Assembly (NCBI RefSeq): GCF_003171515.1
Contig: NC_089393.1
Coordinates: forward strand, 1,240,001 to 1,304,000
Length of the DNA stretch: 64,000 nt
Direction of reading: 5' to 3'
From: Pyrenophora tritici-repentis
Lineage: Eukaryota > Ascomycota > Dothideomycetes > Pleosporales > Pleosporaceae
Shown here: positions 32,535-43,434 of the stretch, piece by piece
Layout of the letters: each line of letters starts with the position of its first letter
Numbering within the stretch: the first letter of the stretch is position 1
Position numbers and translations under genes: made by a program
Notes under the pieces: generated by a model
Databases searched by the model: none
The model's input: the letters and a program-made list of their open reading frames with translations, nothing else
What the model was told of the DNA's origin: nothing

Positions 32535-34391
32535 CTATCTATATTTTGATGGGAGGTTGACGTTGCGGCCACGTGATGTGAGCTTTGATGGAGGAGCTGG
32601 AGGCTCTTCTTGAACTTGAGCACCAGCGCGAGCAGCCTCAACGCGTTTTTGACGCTTGTTGTTCGATGAGGTAGCTGCTGAAGCTCTCCTCTTTCCCTTT
32701 TGGGGTAGTTGTATAGCTTTAGCAGCGTCTCTCTCCTCCTTCTGGCGCGCGCGTTCAGCTGCTTTCTCAGCTCGCTCAAGCTCCCTCATCTCCTTGAGTC
32801 TCTGCCTCTCCACACGCCTCTCCTCGAGCTCATCTTGACGCTGCAGTCGAGCCTCCTCGCGCTGCTTCTTGGACCGTGCTTTTTGGAGTTTCTCCTCCGT
32901 CTCATCTCGCTCCCGTACTGCTTCTCTAGCTCGAGCCTCACGCAGCTTGCGAGGAGACCAGAAGACAGAGCCACCGTGATACTCCTGGCGCTGTTGAAGG
33001 TCAAGAGCTTTGCCCTTCTTCCTGTGCTTCTTTTTATGTTGAAGAGCCTCCTTTAAGCCCTCGTTCTCATGCTTTAAAAGCTCATACTGCACAGAGAGAT
33101 GGTGAACGCTTGAGCGCAGCTTTCTTGCCTCATACTGATGGCTATCATTAACAGCAGCTCGTACTAGCCGATCGAGCTTTCTCCAGTCATGATCAGAGAG
33201 CCCTGACGATGAGCTTCTCTCAGCTTCTGGCGTGCTAGCAAATCTACGAAGGATAACGTTGGCATCCATCGGCCAGATCCCAGTGGCTTCGAAGGCCTTC
33301 AATATGAGGCTCTCTGTGAAGGAGGATATCCAGGCGCTCCAGAAGAGCGGGAAGAAGTCCCCTTTCTTGATTGGAATAAGGCCTTGAGCCTTATGGAGAT
33401 GGTTAGTGAGCTCGTTAGAGTAGGCTTGAGAGAGTGGCTTGAACAGCACTACATCTAGCGGCTGGAGCGTATGGGTCGAATGGGGAGGAAGGATCATGAG
33501 GAGGATCCTATGGCGATCGCAGTACTTAATAAACTCCATCGTGAGGTGAGATCCATGGCCATCAAGGATGAGCAATCTCCATCTACCTGATCGTTGCTTT
33601 GTAGAGCGATCAAACACCTGCTCCAGCCAAGCTAGGCCTACGTTATCATTTGACCAGCCTGTTGGAGATGATGAGACAAAGACCTCATGTTCTCCTGCCT
33701 TGATATCTTCTACCCAACTCGATCGTATAGCTCCATTTTTAGCTGCGTAGATAAGGGCTGGAGGCAGCGAGCTCCCATCAGCGCAGCAGCAGGCCAGGAC
33801 TGTCAGAAACTCGCGTGATCCATCCTGGAGAGATGCTCGAACCTCCTTCTTCTCCCATTGACGCCTGCTGAATATCCTCTTACTTCTGCCTATCAAGCCA
33901 ATTAAGAAGCCCTTCTCATCCATATTGTATATATCTCGAGCCTCTAGGTGATATTCGGTGATCTTTCGATGCAGCAGCTCGAAGTAGAGTCTATACTTTG
34001 ACTCAGAATCAGCCAGGTGGCGCGTACGATCCATGGCGCTGGTCCACTTTGAGATGAGATGGATCTCGTGTCGGTTGATGAAGCGAGTAACCCAGCTCTC
34101 GCTGAGCTGCTGATGGGCTACTTCTGATGAGAAATTCCTGATCATCTCTCGTGTAGGAGGAATGCCTCGCTTTGTGAGCTTTTCGATATATCTCACAAGC
34201 TCTAGCTCTTGTTGTGGGTTGAGTTTCTGCTGGTTGAAGTTCTTGTCTCTTTCTGAGCTTGTCTGGCCCTGGTGCCTTCGGGTCAACGTAGATCTCACAA
34301 CACCATGCTTAGCAGCAATTTTAGTATACGAGAACTGTTCTCCTGGCTCTAGATTTTCAATATCTTCAATCGCAGCTTGAATTGGGTCCAT
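32535..34391 (-). CDS. Pogo-type DDE transposase, full length
   Basis: A 618-residue intact frame. Residues 15-45 form a psq-type helix-turn-helix (FSYTKIAAKHGVVRSTLTRR), and about 65-120 a CENP-B-type second helix-turn-helix (RGIPPTREMIRNF, SESWVTRFINRHEIHLISKW). The DDE_1 core follows, with D158 in IYNMDEKGF, D277 in LLILDGHGSHL and D313 in THTLQPLDVVLFKPL, a DD35D spacing. From about 440 onward it is a long charged coiled coil rich in Arg/Glu, then a basic tail. The protein cuts and pastes the element by binding the inverted repeats. All three acidic residues are present and nothing is truncated. Confidence 0.95.
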   Translation of the reverse strand: MDPIQAAIEDIENLEPGEQFSYTKIAAKHGVVRSTLTRRHQGQTSSERDKNFNQQKLNPQQELELVRYIEKLTKRGIPPTREMIRNFSSEVAHQQLSESWVTRFINRHEIHLISKWTSAMDRTRHLADSESKYRLYFELLHRKITEYHLEARDIYNMDEKGFLIGLIGRSKRIFSRRQWEKKEVRASLQDGSREFLTVLACCCADGSSLPPALIYAAKNGAIRSSWVEDIKAGEHEVFVSSSPTGWSNDNVGLAWLEQVFDRSTKQRSGRWRLLILDGHGSHLTMEFIKYCDRHRILLMILPPHSTHTLQPLDVVLFKPLSQAYSNELTNHLHKAQGLIPIKKGDFFPLFWSAWISSFTESLILKAFEATGIWPMDANVILRRFASTPEAERSSSSGLSDHDWRKLDRLVRAAVNDSHQYEARKLRSSVHHLSVQYELLKHENEGLKEALQHKKKHRKKGKALDLQQRQEYHGGSVFWSPRKLREARAREAVRERDETEEKLQKARSKKQREEARLQRQDELEERRVERQRLKEMRELERAEKAAERARQKEERDAAKAIQLPQKGKRRASAATSSNNKRQKRVEAARAGAQVQEEPPAPPSKLTSRGRNVNLPSKYR

Positions 34392-34438
34392 ATTGGTGGA
34401 GTTAACGTGTGTTGAAGGTGAAGGGGTTTGACGTGTTT

Positions 34439-34489
34439 TGGTGTTCCCCGCGCATCACGCGAATCCGCGCATCACGCGCACGGACACGT
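34439..34489. repeat. Right terminal inverted repeat of the pogo element
   Basis: 51 bp, exact reverse complement of 32383-32433, followed by the duplicated TA. The similarity stops one base further in, which defines the repeat length. Confidence 0.93.
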
Positions 34490-34724
34490 TATATGCTGGA
34501 AAATCTGAGGCCCGTCACACGAAAGCGTGAGAGGCAATGTGAATATCCAGTATATAGATCGAACCGTCTAGGGAACAAATGGACCATTGTCTTACTGTCT
34601 CACGATGCTGCCTTTGTTCAATGTCATATGCAACAAAATTACTGTCATAATCATTTCAATTTCATTTCAAAGATGACATAAAAGCAACGCCTTTTATTCA
34701 CACACACACACAAACTCCTCAATG

Positions 34725-36497
34725 CTACGCACCAACAGCCTGCGGATTCCAAAACACACTCTTAGGATCCACCCTCTTCTTCAGGCTCGCCAGCTTCCCA
34801 TACACATAGTCGCCATAGTACAATTTGTGTGCAGTCGCAGCATCATAACTAGGATCCACATAATTCAAATACGCGCCAAACATAGTCTGCGGCTGGGCAT
34901 CGATAATCGCCTTATTGATACCATTGACAAAGTCAATCGACTGGGCGCCATAGCCGTAGTTTTGCAGCACCCACAGACTCTCGCGGTCGTTGTAGGCGGC
35001 GAAATCGAGGTCCTTGGCGTTGATGGCGGAGCCGGGACCGCCGTACAGGTTGATGATGATGTACCACTGGACGGAGCCAGAGGTCTTGAGGTAGTCGTAG
35101 AGGGCGTTGAGGGTTGTTGCTGTGAGGCCGGTGGATTCTGGTACGGTGACTGATTTAGCGAAGAAGTCTTCGTGTTCGTCGTAGCCGGTGAGGGGTTCTT
35201 TGATGGTGGTTTTGCCAGATACTAGGACAGTGTAATCGTACCAGCCCATGGACTTTACGGTTGCGGTGGCACTGGGTAGGGTGCGGAGGAGCTCGGGCTT
35301 GATTTTTGAGTTGAATTCGTCGACGGAGCCGAAGAAGGCGCCGGAGAGACTGTATGAGCCGCCGTTGTCGAGGTAGATGCCAAAGGAGATGCGGTTATCG
35401 ATTACTGTGGCGTTCTTTGCGAATTCCTGGATGTGCAGGAAGGTGTTTGTCCATGTGGTCTTTGAGTTTTGGATCCCGCTGAAAACAAATGAGAAATACG
35501 TCATACTGGCCGGAGCTGCATGTGTTTGGATGTACAGCTTGGTTACGATGCCAAAGGAATCAGCAGCGCCCCTAATAGCGTACCAGATTTCGGGGTTGGT
35601 GGTCTGTGCGGTTTTGATGAGAGTTCCGTTTGCCAACACAACGTCAGCCCCAACAATCTGGTCCATAGCAAGGCCCCAATTACGCGATGCATGCCCATAG
35701 CCACCATGCAAGAAATGTCCACCGGCTCCGACACCTGGACAGGTTCCTTGAGCAACAGCAGCCTTGCCTTGGGTGTAGATGCCATCAGCAAGATTGCCCA
35801 AACGAACACCTCCACCGACTGCAGCGATACCAGTGCTCTTGTCAAGCTCAACAGTTTGAAAGGACTGCAAGTTGATTTGCATAGAACCGTCTTTGCCGCC
35901 AGAACTGTAACTGGCATATGAGTGACCTCCTGACTTTGCCTGGACCTTGAGTCCGGCCTGACCGGCACAGACCACCGCATCTTGAACATGCTGGTTTGTG
36001 ATTGGTAGCACAATTACAGCCGGCTTGTAAGGTAGACGTAGGTTGTAAGGCTTTGCAAGATCGGTATAAGCGGCATCTGACGTCATCTTATAGGGAACAT
36101 CTTTGGCGTTCAGACACTGCAGAGCATCCCCAGATACCGGTGTAGGCGCCGCAGATGGTGTAGCAGAGGGGACTATAGAAGATGGTTTGCTAGTGCTTGG
36201 CTTAGGGCTATTGGCACAGGTACCGAAGCCTGTCTGACATCCAGTTCCACACTGTCAAAGTTAGTACACGAATCTCTCTGTATCCGATACAACACTCACG
36301 TATGCTGTCGCGGATCCACAATAGCCATATTGTGAGCAACAATCTCCGAATGATGATCCTTTGCAGGTGAGGCCCTGAGATCCGCCACATGAGCCATCGG
36401 TTGAGACTGCTCTCTTGTTCAGAGATGCCCTGGAAGGTGACGCTGTGACGGAGCCGACGGACAGCAGCCCGGCGACGAAGGAAACTAGGAACTTCAT
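34725..36497 (-). CDS. Secreted FAD-linked oligosaccharide oxidase (AA7) with chitin-binding domain
   Basis: Two exons (36497-36300, 36251-34725) give 574 residues; the intron is GTGAGT...TAACTTTGACAG. A signal peptide spans about 1-20. A CBM18/hevein-like chitin-binding domain covers about 37-75 with the expected cysteines (CGGSQGLTC, GDCCSQYGYCG, CGTGC), the intron falling inside it. A Ser/Thr/Pro linker (about 80-105) leads to a PCMH-type FAD domain. H176 in KSGGHSYASY and C237 in GTCPGVGAGGHFLHGGYG are the two flavin-linking residues of the bicovalent glucooligosaccharide/chitooligosaccharide oxidase group. The C-terminus is a BBE motif (YVDPSYDAAT...VFWNPQAV). It would oxidise sugar ends outside the cell, releasing H2O2; the chitin-binding module suggests a chitin-derived substrate. 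Confidence 0.9.
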
Positions 36498-37770
36498 CTT
36501 TTATGTCGAAGAATACATGTATGAGAGAATTCCCAATGTCTGAGGAGAAAGAAGACCCAGACAAGTATGTCGCAGGTGGCGTGTCGTACCAGTAAGCTCG
36601 GCGCACGGAGTATTGCCGGGTAAATCACTACAGCCAAAAAGGTGAACGGGAGTAAGCGCGGCCACTACAACCCGGCAATTATGGCCGAAGATATATGAAA
36701 TGAAGATGTTCACTTACAAGGGCAACGCAAAGGGTCAACCCTTTAAGACTACTTTTAATACGGGAGAGGGGGGGGGGGCGCCCTACCGCAGCAAGCTCCC
36801 GTACCTGCATCAATCGCACGTCCTCACAAGTACCACGTCAAACCCACAAAATTGCGCGAGAATAGATACCTCATCTACCCTAAGGCCCACCACTCGGTTG
36901 TCGGGCATAGAACCTAGTGGCGATCTTTCCAAGTTCGGTCCTAACACAAGCTGACTATGCAGAACGCCTCAACATGCCCGCGACGAAAAACGATCTTCGC
37001 CTCCCCGTACCTCGCCAGCAAAGGCAGCGTTACATTGAAAAAACGCTTATGGGAAGGCATGACCTGGCATGGGCGAGCATTAGGGTGCTGGCGGATCGGT
37101 GACGGCGCATTTGGTGCTGTTTGGTAATTTGGTAGGCCAAGCAAGACATGACGTCTGTGTCCCTTTTGTTGTGCGCATGTACCAGTATTAGCTTCCGATG
37201 TGGCAATGGGTCATTGACTAACAAATACGAGAAACCATGACCGGTGACAAGGCATGACATTGTGGATATTTGATGTGGACTGGAGCTAGGCCTTTCGCGG
37301 GCTACCGCTGCGGGCCTAACGGCTTGCTTAGGCGACCCTTGACCCGAAGTTGCTATTTTTGGCAACCCTGGGTTTGAGTGTTTTGATAGCTCAGCAGGGG
37401 ATGACAATATGAGCTGATAATTTGGAGCACGACAACACCTCATAAGCCTCACGCCTACTATATCCGCCCAGCCATAGGTATGGCAGCATATCTTTGTTGT
37501 CTTATAGTCGCTGGGAAGTCTTCAGCTCTTTAGCACGATAACGGATATGTCGTCACAACTATGAGTCTTTGTAGAGTTGCATATTTTTTTGCAAAAGGCC
37601 TTTCATTTCTAGTCTACCTGCTATTACAAGGCATCAAGCCATGCAAAGAAAAATAGACAGGTTACTACGAGGAAGTACTCTTGATACAATCCATCACTAC
37701 CGATACCGCCAAGATGAAAACTCCAGGTCTAGCTAGACTATGGAAGTGACTTTATGGCCGATGGACCAAA
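36498..37770. other. Intergenic upstream of the AA7 gene
   Basis: About 1.3 kb with an 11-G run at 36768-36778 and no supported gene. It holds the AA7 promoter and the 3' flank of the esterase pseudogene. Confidence 0.45.
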
Positions 37771-38400
37771 TCAATACTCGACGTACCAGGCCCTGTGCCA
37801 CCTGATGTCGTTTTCACACCTGATAGTCCCATCATCCCACTGAGGGTCCGCCTTGAAGGGAAAATCTAGGTAATCACCGCACTTCAAAGACCCAGGTCCA
37901 TGATCGCTGGATTCAAAGCGGCAATCCGGTTCACCCTCAGGATCGAAATACCAAGTCTTGCCTGCCGCGACGTGAGGTGGTGTTGCAGTATATGCAGTCA
38001 ATCAAAGTGTAACCGCGCGAGGCAGTAATCAGAGTATATTGTATGTGTTGTCGTGTTGTGTCTGCTCGCCTTTTTACGAAGGCAGCAGCAGGGTCTGTTT
38101 ACATGACGTATCTATGATCCAGCTGAAGTAAGAGGTGCTCAATAAAGTGAGGAAGCAGCACCAGACCACCAACACGTGATCTGCTTCTCCTCATAACCGT
38201 CACAGGTGGAGAGTCGGGATTAGCCGAGTTCTGGAACATATCCCACGTGACCTTTTCGTGGAGGATCTTGAAGCGACTATCGATGGGGTTGCAAACAGCA
38301 GAGATAGCAATACCCTGCGGGCCTTGGAAAAGCCTCCACCATCGAAGACCCGGTAGGCTGAATAAGATAATCAGGATAGAGTGCTTGGGCGTCTCTTGCG

Positions 38401-38562
38401 TAGACTCCGCAACAATCAATTCAATCCGGTCACTCTCCTAGACCCACTTACCTATCTAGGTAGGGCTTAAACTCCTATAGGTAACTACTAGGCTTAAAGC
38501 GGTAATCAATCAATCCAATCTGAACCTTCTAGGACCCACTTAATTGATTGTTGCGGACTGTG
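38401..38562 (+). mobile_element. 162-bp hAT-like MITE, copy A
   Basis: A non-coding 162-bp element with imperfect terminal inverted repeats sharing TCCGCAACAATCAATT, flanked by the 8-bp direct duplication CTCTTGCG (38393-38400 and 38563-38570). An 8-bp duplication is the mark of hAT-superfamily transposases. It is identical base for base to copy B in inverted orientation and sits inside the 3' part of the esterase pseudogene. Confidence 0.92.
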
Positions 38563-39877
38563 CTCTTGCGGCAATGATGGCACGATAACTGGGTGTGCAT
38601 CGGCATCGAGAGTGGCCCTGATCCTCGTTATCAATGAACGAGCTATGGCAGCGTAGCCATCTGTCGTAGGGTGGAAAGGGTGAAGAACTAAACCCTGTAG
38701 GTTTTATTGGTACGGGCCGATCTTGTCCAGCCATTGGATGTTGCTCGGATCGCTCTCAGTGTAGGCATCCTTTCCTTGACGAATGAAATTAACTGCCACG
38801 GCCATGTCCCAGGGGATCTCATGCGGATCGTTGGTGAAGTTGCCGTGCTCGAGCCAATGGTCAACCTCGGCTTCCGTTGGCTCACGAATGACAACATTGC
38901 CCGATCCACTGTCCCAAATTATACCTTCCGGAGACATGTTCCAGAGAAAGACCTTGTCGCCGAAGAACTGATCACGGAGGACATGACCAGGTTGACAAAA
39001 GCGTTGCTCGTCAAGGTGCTCATCGATATCGATGAAGGTTGCGCGCTCCGCATGGAAGCTACCCTGTATGCCAGCCTCTATGGCAGAATTGAGAGATACA
39101 ATGAGTTCATTGATCTTCTTCCTCAGGGCGAGGCTCAACCTCGGACGATCACTCCTACGCATGGCAAAGCTGACGTCGTCGCACCAATCACCCGCACCAC
39201 CTTCATCATAGAAGAAGCGGAAATAGCCAGAAAAGAACAGCCTAAAGTTAGGGTTCTTCCTGACATTTGGATAGTCGAAGATGGCATTGACGATCTAGCG
39301 GGTATCCTGAAACAACTGATCCTTCCACCCGCCATGAATATATGTAGCGGTATTCTCGATCTCCTTGGCGCACTTGCCGGCCTGGTCTGGGTACTCTGGG
39401 CCCCAATCTGCTCCTTCCGGCGCAAAGATGCAGGCAGCTGCGAGGTTCGCAAAGTTTACGTTGTTAGCTCCAACTTGGAGCAAGATCATGTCGATATCTT
39501 CCGGAATGTCGTTCAGTTGGATGTGGCCCAGATTCGGCTCGGCGTCAATTTGACGCCACCGAGTACCCGTGCAAGCCTGGAAGTGAAACTCCTGTGTTCG
39601 ACCTTGAGAAACCCAAGAGTCGTCGTTGCTCATCTGAGCCGAGTACGCGGTTTTGATTCACATGCAGTGGTCCGTATTGTTATCGTAATCGGTAGATCCC
39701 CATAGACCGTATGTAACTCCGCTCTATATTCGAGTTAGTGCTATTACCAAGTGAGACCGGACTGGGAAATACTTACTGCCCACGAATTGCCTAGGCAAGA
39801 CCAAACGTACTTGGAGGAAGCCTCACTAGCCACCACGGGGTTGTTTGCCGAGGGCGGGGTAGCGGTGCCATTGTCAG

Positions 39878-40039
39878 CACAGTCCGCAACAATCAATTAA
39901 GTGGGTCCTAGAAGGTTCAGATTGGATTGATTGATTACCGCTTTAAGCCTAGTAGTTACCTATAGGAGTTTAAGCCCTACCTAGATAGGTAAGTGGGTCT
40001 AGGAGAGTGACCGGATTGAATTGATTGTTGCGGAGTCTA
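39878..40039 (-). mobile_element. 162-bp hAT-like MITE, copy B (inverted)
   Basis: The exact reverse complement of copy A, flanked by its own 8-bp duplication ATTGTCAG (39870-39877 and 40040-40047). The different duplications show two independent insertions rather than one composite element. This copy lies just after the esterase signal-peptide codons and shifts the frame (162 + 8 bp). Confidence 0.92.
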
Positions 40040-40105
40040 ATTGTCAGGCGCTGCGTAGGTGATGGCCAAGTAGGCTGCCGAACAGAGGAGAAGAAGCCAG
40101 TGCAT

Positions 40106-40767
40106 CTTTTCCGATATTGAGTTAAATGAGAGTGTATATCGGTCACAATGCAAACTTGTATAGGTCTCTGGATAGAGAGGGGAGTACGAGAGGCGGGGTG
40201 GAGATCTAGATACACGTCATGAGGGCTAGGTAAAGGTGGCGGAGCCATTGGATCCTTAAAATAAGAGAGCAGAGTGTTTGCTTCTCGCTCTTCGCTTGTA
40301 CGAATACAGCGGCAAGTAAAGCTCCAAGACGTGTTATTGTGGAGGGTATGACGTGATCGACAGCTCTTTCACTTTGTTAACATAGCCACAGACCTTTACA
40401 CGACGAGATAAGTTATTGAAACATGTCTAGTGCAAGACAGACTTATCCAAGGTCATTGTTATGTAATGCAAAAGATATCAAAATGTCTGACCGTATTGAC
40501 AAGCCCACGATTGCAAAACATACACCTCGTCGTGCCCTACAAGTTTGTCACAACAAGATATAGAAAATTCAATATTATATAACTTAGCTATGGCCTTTCT
40601 AGAGCACATGCATGCGCGTAGAGAGCGAAGTTGAACTACAAGGAGAATAGATTTGACTGGGAGTATCTAGCATAAATCACGAAACACCGACTAAGCGCCA
40701 ATAGACAGACCATTACCCAAGATCATAGCTACTCAGACTGCATCGCATGAGAAGATTAAAAGATTTC
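40106..40767. other. Intergenic between esterase pseudogene and HET-like gene
   Basis: AT-rich 0.66 kb holding the old esterase promoter and the 3' flank of the HET-like gene. No gene was seen. Confidence 0.45.
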
Positions 40768-43416
40768 CTAGTTGACCCTTCCCCCAACGGCCTCGCCGAC
40801 TTGCGCCAAGGGAGCAACGGGGTTCTGTCTGCGCTTAAGACTAATCTTGACCCGACCAACGCGGCTCATCTTGTCATCAAATTGTGTTCCTATACGCAAC
40901 ACCGTCTCCCTATACATGGTTTGTGTCGTCCAATCATAAGAGCAGCCGATGATGCGCTTCATGCCGCCCTCGGATCCAGCCATGAGGAAGCAGACCGGTG
41001 GGCGCTCGGCGAGGAAAAGCGTAGCAGTCATGTTGCCTAGGATGTATTAGTAAACAGCGGATTATGAGGGAAGACAGTCTAAGGCGTACCGGTATCGACG
41101 AGTGTGAAGATGCGCTGGTCTCCAGGCCCGGCTCTCTTGGCTTGTTCAACGAGAGCTGCGACGGCAGGATCGGACGTAGGGTCGAGGGGAATGCATTCGT
41201 TGTGCCTGTTGCGCTCATGTCTCGAGAGGGGACTAGCTGCTGCCTAGAACGCTCATCAGTACCAATCCAAACTGTAAGTGAAATTTTACATACCGTCCAC
41301 TTCATGCGCCCGAGTCTGCCACCGAATATCTGGGTTTCGATGGTTTCCAGGTTCATGTAACCTTCGAACCCAAAGAACCAGCACTGTTGATCCCAGAACT
41401 TGCCAAGGTAGAGCAGACGGAGCAGCCATGGCGCCAATGCCATGAGTATTAACGAGTAGACCAGCAAAACAACGCCGAGTGTGAAAAGGGTTCCACTTCC
41501 ACCCCCAGCGCCAACAAAACCAATGGCGACGAGGAATACCACGCCTCCAGAACGTAACATTATCCTGGAGAACATACGCCTCCAGGAGTCACGGCTAAGG
41601 TAGGCGACAGGGGTGAATGACTTCCAACGGACATTGGCCGCTCGGCAACCATCGAGAATGATACTGTCATCCTCCCCAACGCCGGCGATACCGACGTCCT
41701 GTGGGAGGATATCCCAGAGCTTGGCGTTGTATGAATCAGACATCGAGTGCCATGGCGCATTTGGGCTCGTGGGTAGCAGGCAGAACAGGCGTTCCAGAAG
41801 CTGGTCACTACCATTGGCCAAAGAGAGACGAGCAAATGCTTGGAAAGCAGAGTCGCTGGGGTCGATCTGGGGTCTGATTCTGAGTAAGCCCATCAGAGCG
41901 TAGGAATGGTCTCCTTGGAAGTGTTTTTCGGTATCTCGGTTGTGCAGACACTCTAGGGCAAGCGTGACCAACTCGAGCTGGTTGAGTAAGAGGTTACCTT
42001 CGTAATGGTCGATAAGCTAGAAAATAATCAGCAAATGAATGGATACAGGAGTGGAAGTAACTATACCTGTCGTGCCACCTTAGCATCATCCAGCCATACC
42101 TCCGCAGCGAACTGATTTTTTGCGACCAGCCGAGGTCGTGAGAGGTCGCTGCCACGCACGTACACTCTGATTTCTTTACCGGCGGGCGCCAGGAGTACCT
42201 CGGGAAATGTCCAAACTCGGCGACCCCATTGTTGGAGCATCAGGGCCGGCGTGTTGATCTCCGAGGAGTTGTTGGGAGGGGGTCCAACCGCGATGGCAAG
42301 GAGTTTTGCTCCTCGGATCACGTCGCAGATGCGGTACACGTCCTCTTCGAGTTGACCGTCAGGCATGCAAGAACATCCGACCCAATAGGCTATGACTCCG
42401 GCGTTACGTGCCGCTGCATCAGCCATCTCATGCAGGACTTTAAAGTCCTCCGGTCTATTGAACTGCTCAGCCGTGTACGCAATGAAGATGTAGTCGAGCT
42501 CCCGATCATGCTTGTGTTCGTTGGTCCTGGTGTTGTCAGTCATTGGCTCACAGACATCTATCACTGAGGCATACCATCTGTCTACGGCCATGATCTCGGC
42601 TGGCCTTCCCTCTTCACGCAAGAAGCACAAAAAACGGGGACACAATATTCGTTCAGCGACGGGGTTTGCCTGGCTCGGAGACTGTTTTCTAGGATGATCC
42701 GTCTCAATCATGTTCTTTGCGACTTTCGAGTATCCCCACCAATGATACGGCACGCAGTCATAGTTGCCATTATTCCTAGCCTCTATCTGGGCAGGCGAAG
42801 GACTGGAAATCTAAAGTACCGTCAGGACGCATACGTGATGTTTGGGTAAGAAAGAACTCACGAACATGGTGATTGCGCAAGAAGCGAGAAACCACTTCGC
42901 GCAGAGCTTTATCAGCTCATCGTTTGTGGGTTTGCCATTGTTCTTTGTTGGGTCGATGTGGTTGAATGGCCAGTTCGCTAAACGCATATATATCGGTGAC
43001 ACGTTGCGAATGAACGTACGCCTGTACGTAGACCCTGTGTTGTTCTCGTAGATATCATCAGTAGCCTGCACAACAAGTTTGGAGACCATTCCATCCCAGG
43101 ACGAAATGTAGCGGTCATCGAGGTCACCCTCATGTATGCGGTCCATGAAATCTCGGTGTCGGTATTGAGCAAGCTTCTGGTACCCAAAGCCTGGCTTCCG
43201 ATAAAAGTTTGGAAAGCCCCATTTGGCATTCGTCCATGGAGAGAAGATGTGGGCATAACCCTTCAGTATGACACGTGCATCGCGCTGGGTCGCGTCAGAA
43301 GACTACACATCGCAAATTCGTACTTTACAAACCTCGGGCTTCTCTGAGTCTGAGTAGCCGATAGAGCCTCGGTTTTCAACCGGATAGACCACTGCTTGAG
43401 AGTCGTTGGGTCCCAT
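40768..43416 (-). CDS. HET-like protein with transmembrane region
   Basis: Six exons (43416-43333, 43284-42862, 42810-42067, 42016-41294, 41243-41090, 41036-40768) give 798 residues in consistent phase. I recognise this as a widespread unnamed ascomycete family. Its centre has motifs reminiscent of HET (heterokaryon incompatibility) domains: DYIFIAYTAEQF, GVIAYWVGCSCMPD, WGRRVWTFPEVLLAP (compare RxWTxQE) and DHSYALMGLLRIRP. Residues about 530-595 form two strong membrane helices (GGVVFLVAIGFVGAGGGSG, FTLGVVLLVYSLILMALAPW). A C-terminal globular part (RIFTLVDTGNM, FLAERPPVCFLMAGSEGGM, IGCSYDWTTQTMYRETVLR) follows. HET proteins trigger self/non-self responses; whether this membrane-bound version does is unknown. 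It starts 18 nt from the stop of the upstream proline-rich gene. Confidence 0.78.
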
Positions 43417-43434
43417 CGTGCCAAAAACAGCCGC

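Larger units (their letters stand above)
32383..34489 (-). mobile_element. Intact pogo/Tigger-type DNA transposon (Tc1/mariner superfamily)
   Basis: A 2107-bp element bounded by 51-bp perfect terminal inverted repeats and flanked by TA on both sides (32381-32382 and 34490-34491), the target duplication expected for Tc1/mariner. It carries one uninterrupted 618-codon transposase on the minus strand. Perfect repeats, an open transposase and no stops suggest a recent, potentially autonomous copy without visible repeat-induced point mutation damage. Both flanks are intergenic. Confidence 0.93.
37771..40105 (-). pseudogene. SGNH/GDSL-type secreted esterase, broken by two MITEs and stop codons
   Basis: Read on the minus strand, pieces of one secreted SGNH hydrolase lie in order. 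A signal peptide begins at 40105 (MHWLLLLCSAAYLAITYA) and is interrupted by the MITE at 40039-39878, which adds an immediate in-frame stop. Block I follows as CLGNSWASGVTYG with a 53-nt intron (39776-39724) inside it; Asp of GDS reads Asn. Block III is LLQVGANNVNFA. In-frame stops occur at 39660-39658, 39297-39295 and 38706-38704. A late block, LHPFHPTTDGYAAIARSL, lies before the second MITE (38562-38401). A cysteine-bearing C-terminal domain continues to 37771 (GSLKCGDYLDFPFKADPQWD). The stretch between about 38190 and 37955 may contain an intron or further damage. No functional product is expected. Confidence 0.85.

Noticed and set aside
37771..38001. Independent small cysteine-containing protein
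   Set aside because: It has no ATG and matches the C-terminal domain of the upstream SGNH esterase fragments.
38707..39705. 332-codon plus-strand frame
   Set aside because: It is antisense to the esterase pseudogene, whose minus-strand blocks match a known family.
38393..40047. One large transposon bounded by 162-bp inverted repeats carrying the esterase
   Set aside because: Each 162-bp copy has its own, different 8-bp target duplication and its own terminal repeats, so they are two separate insertions.
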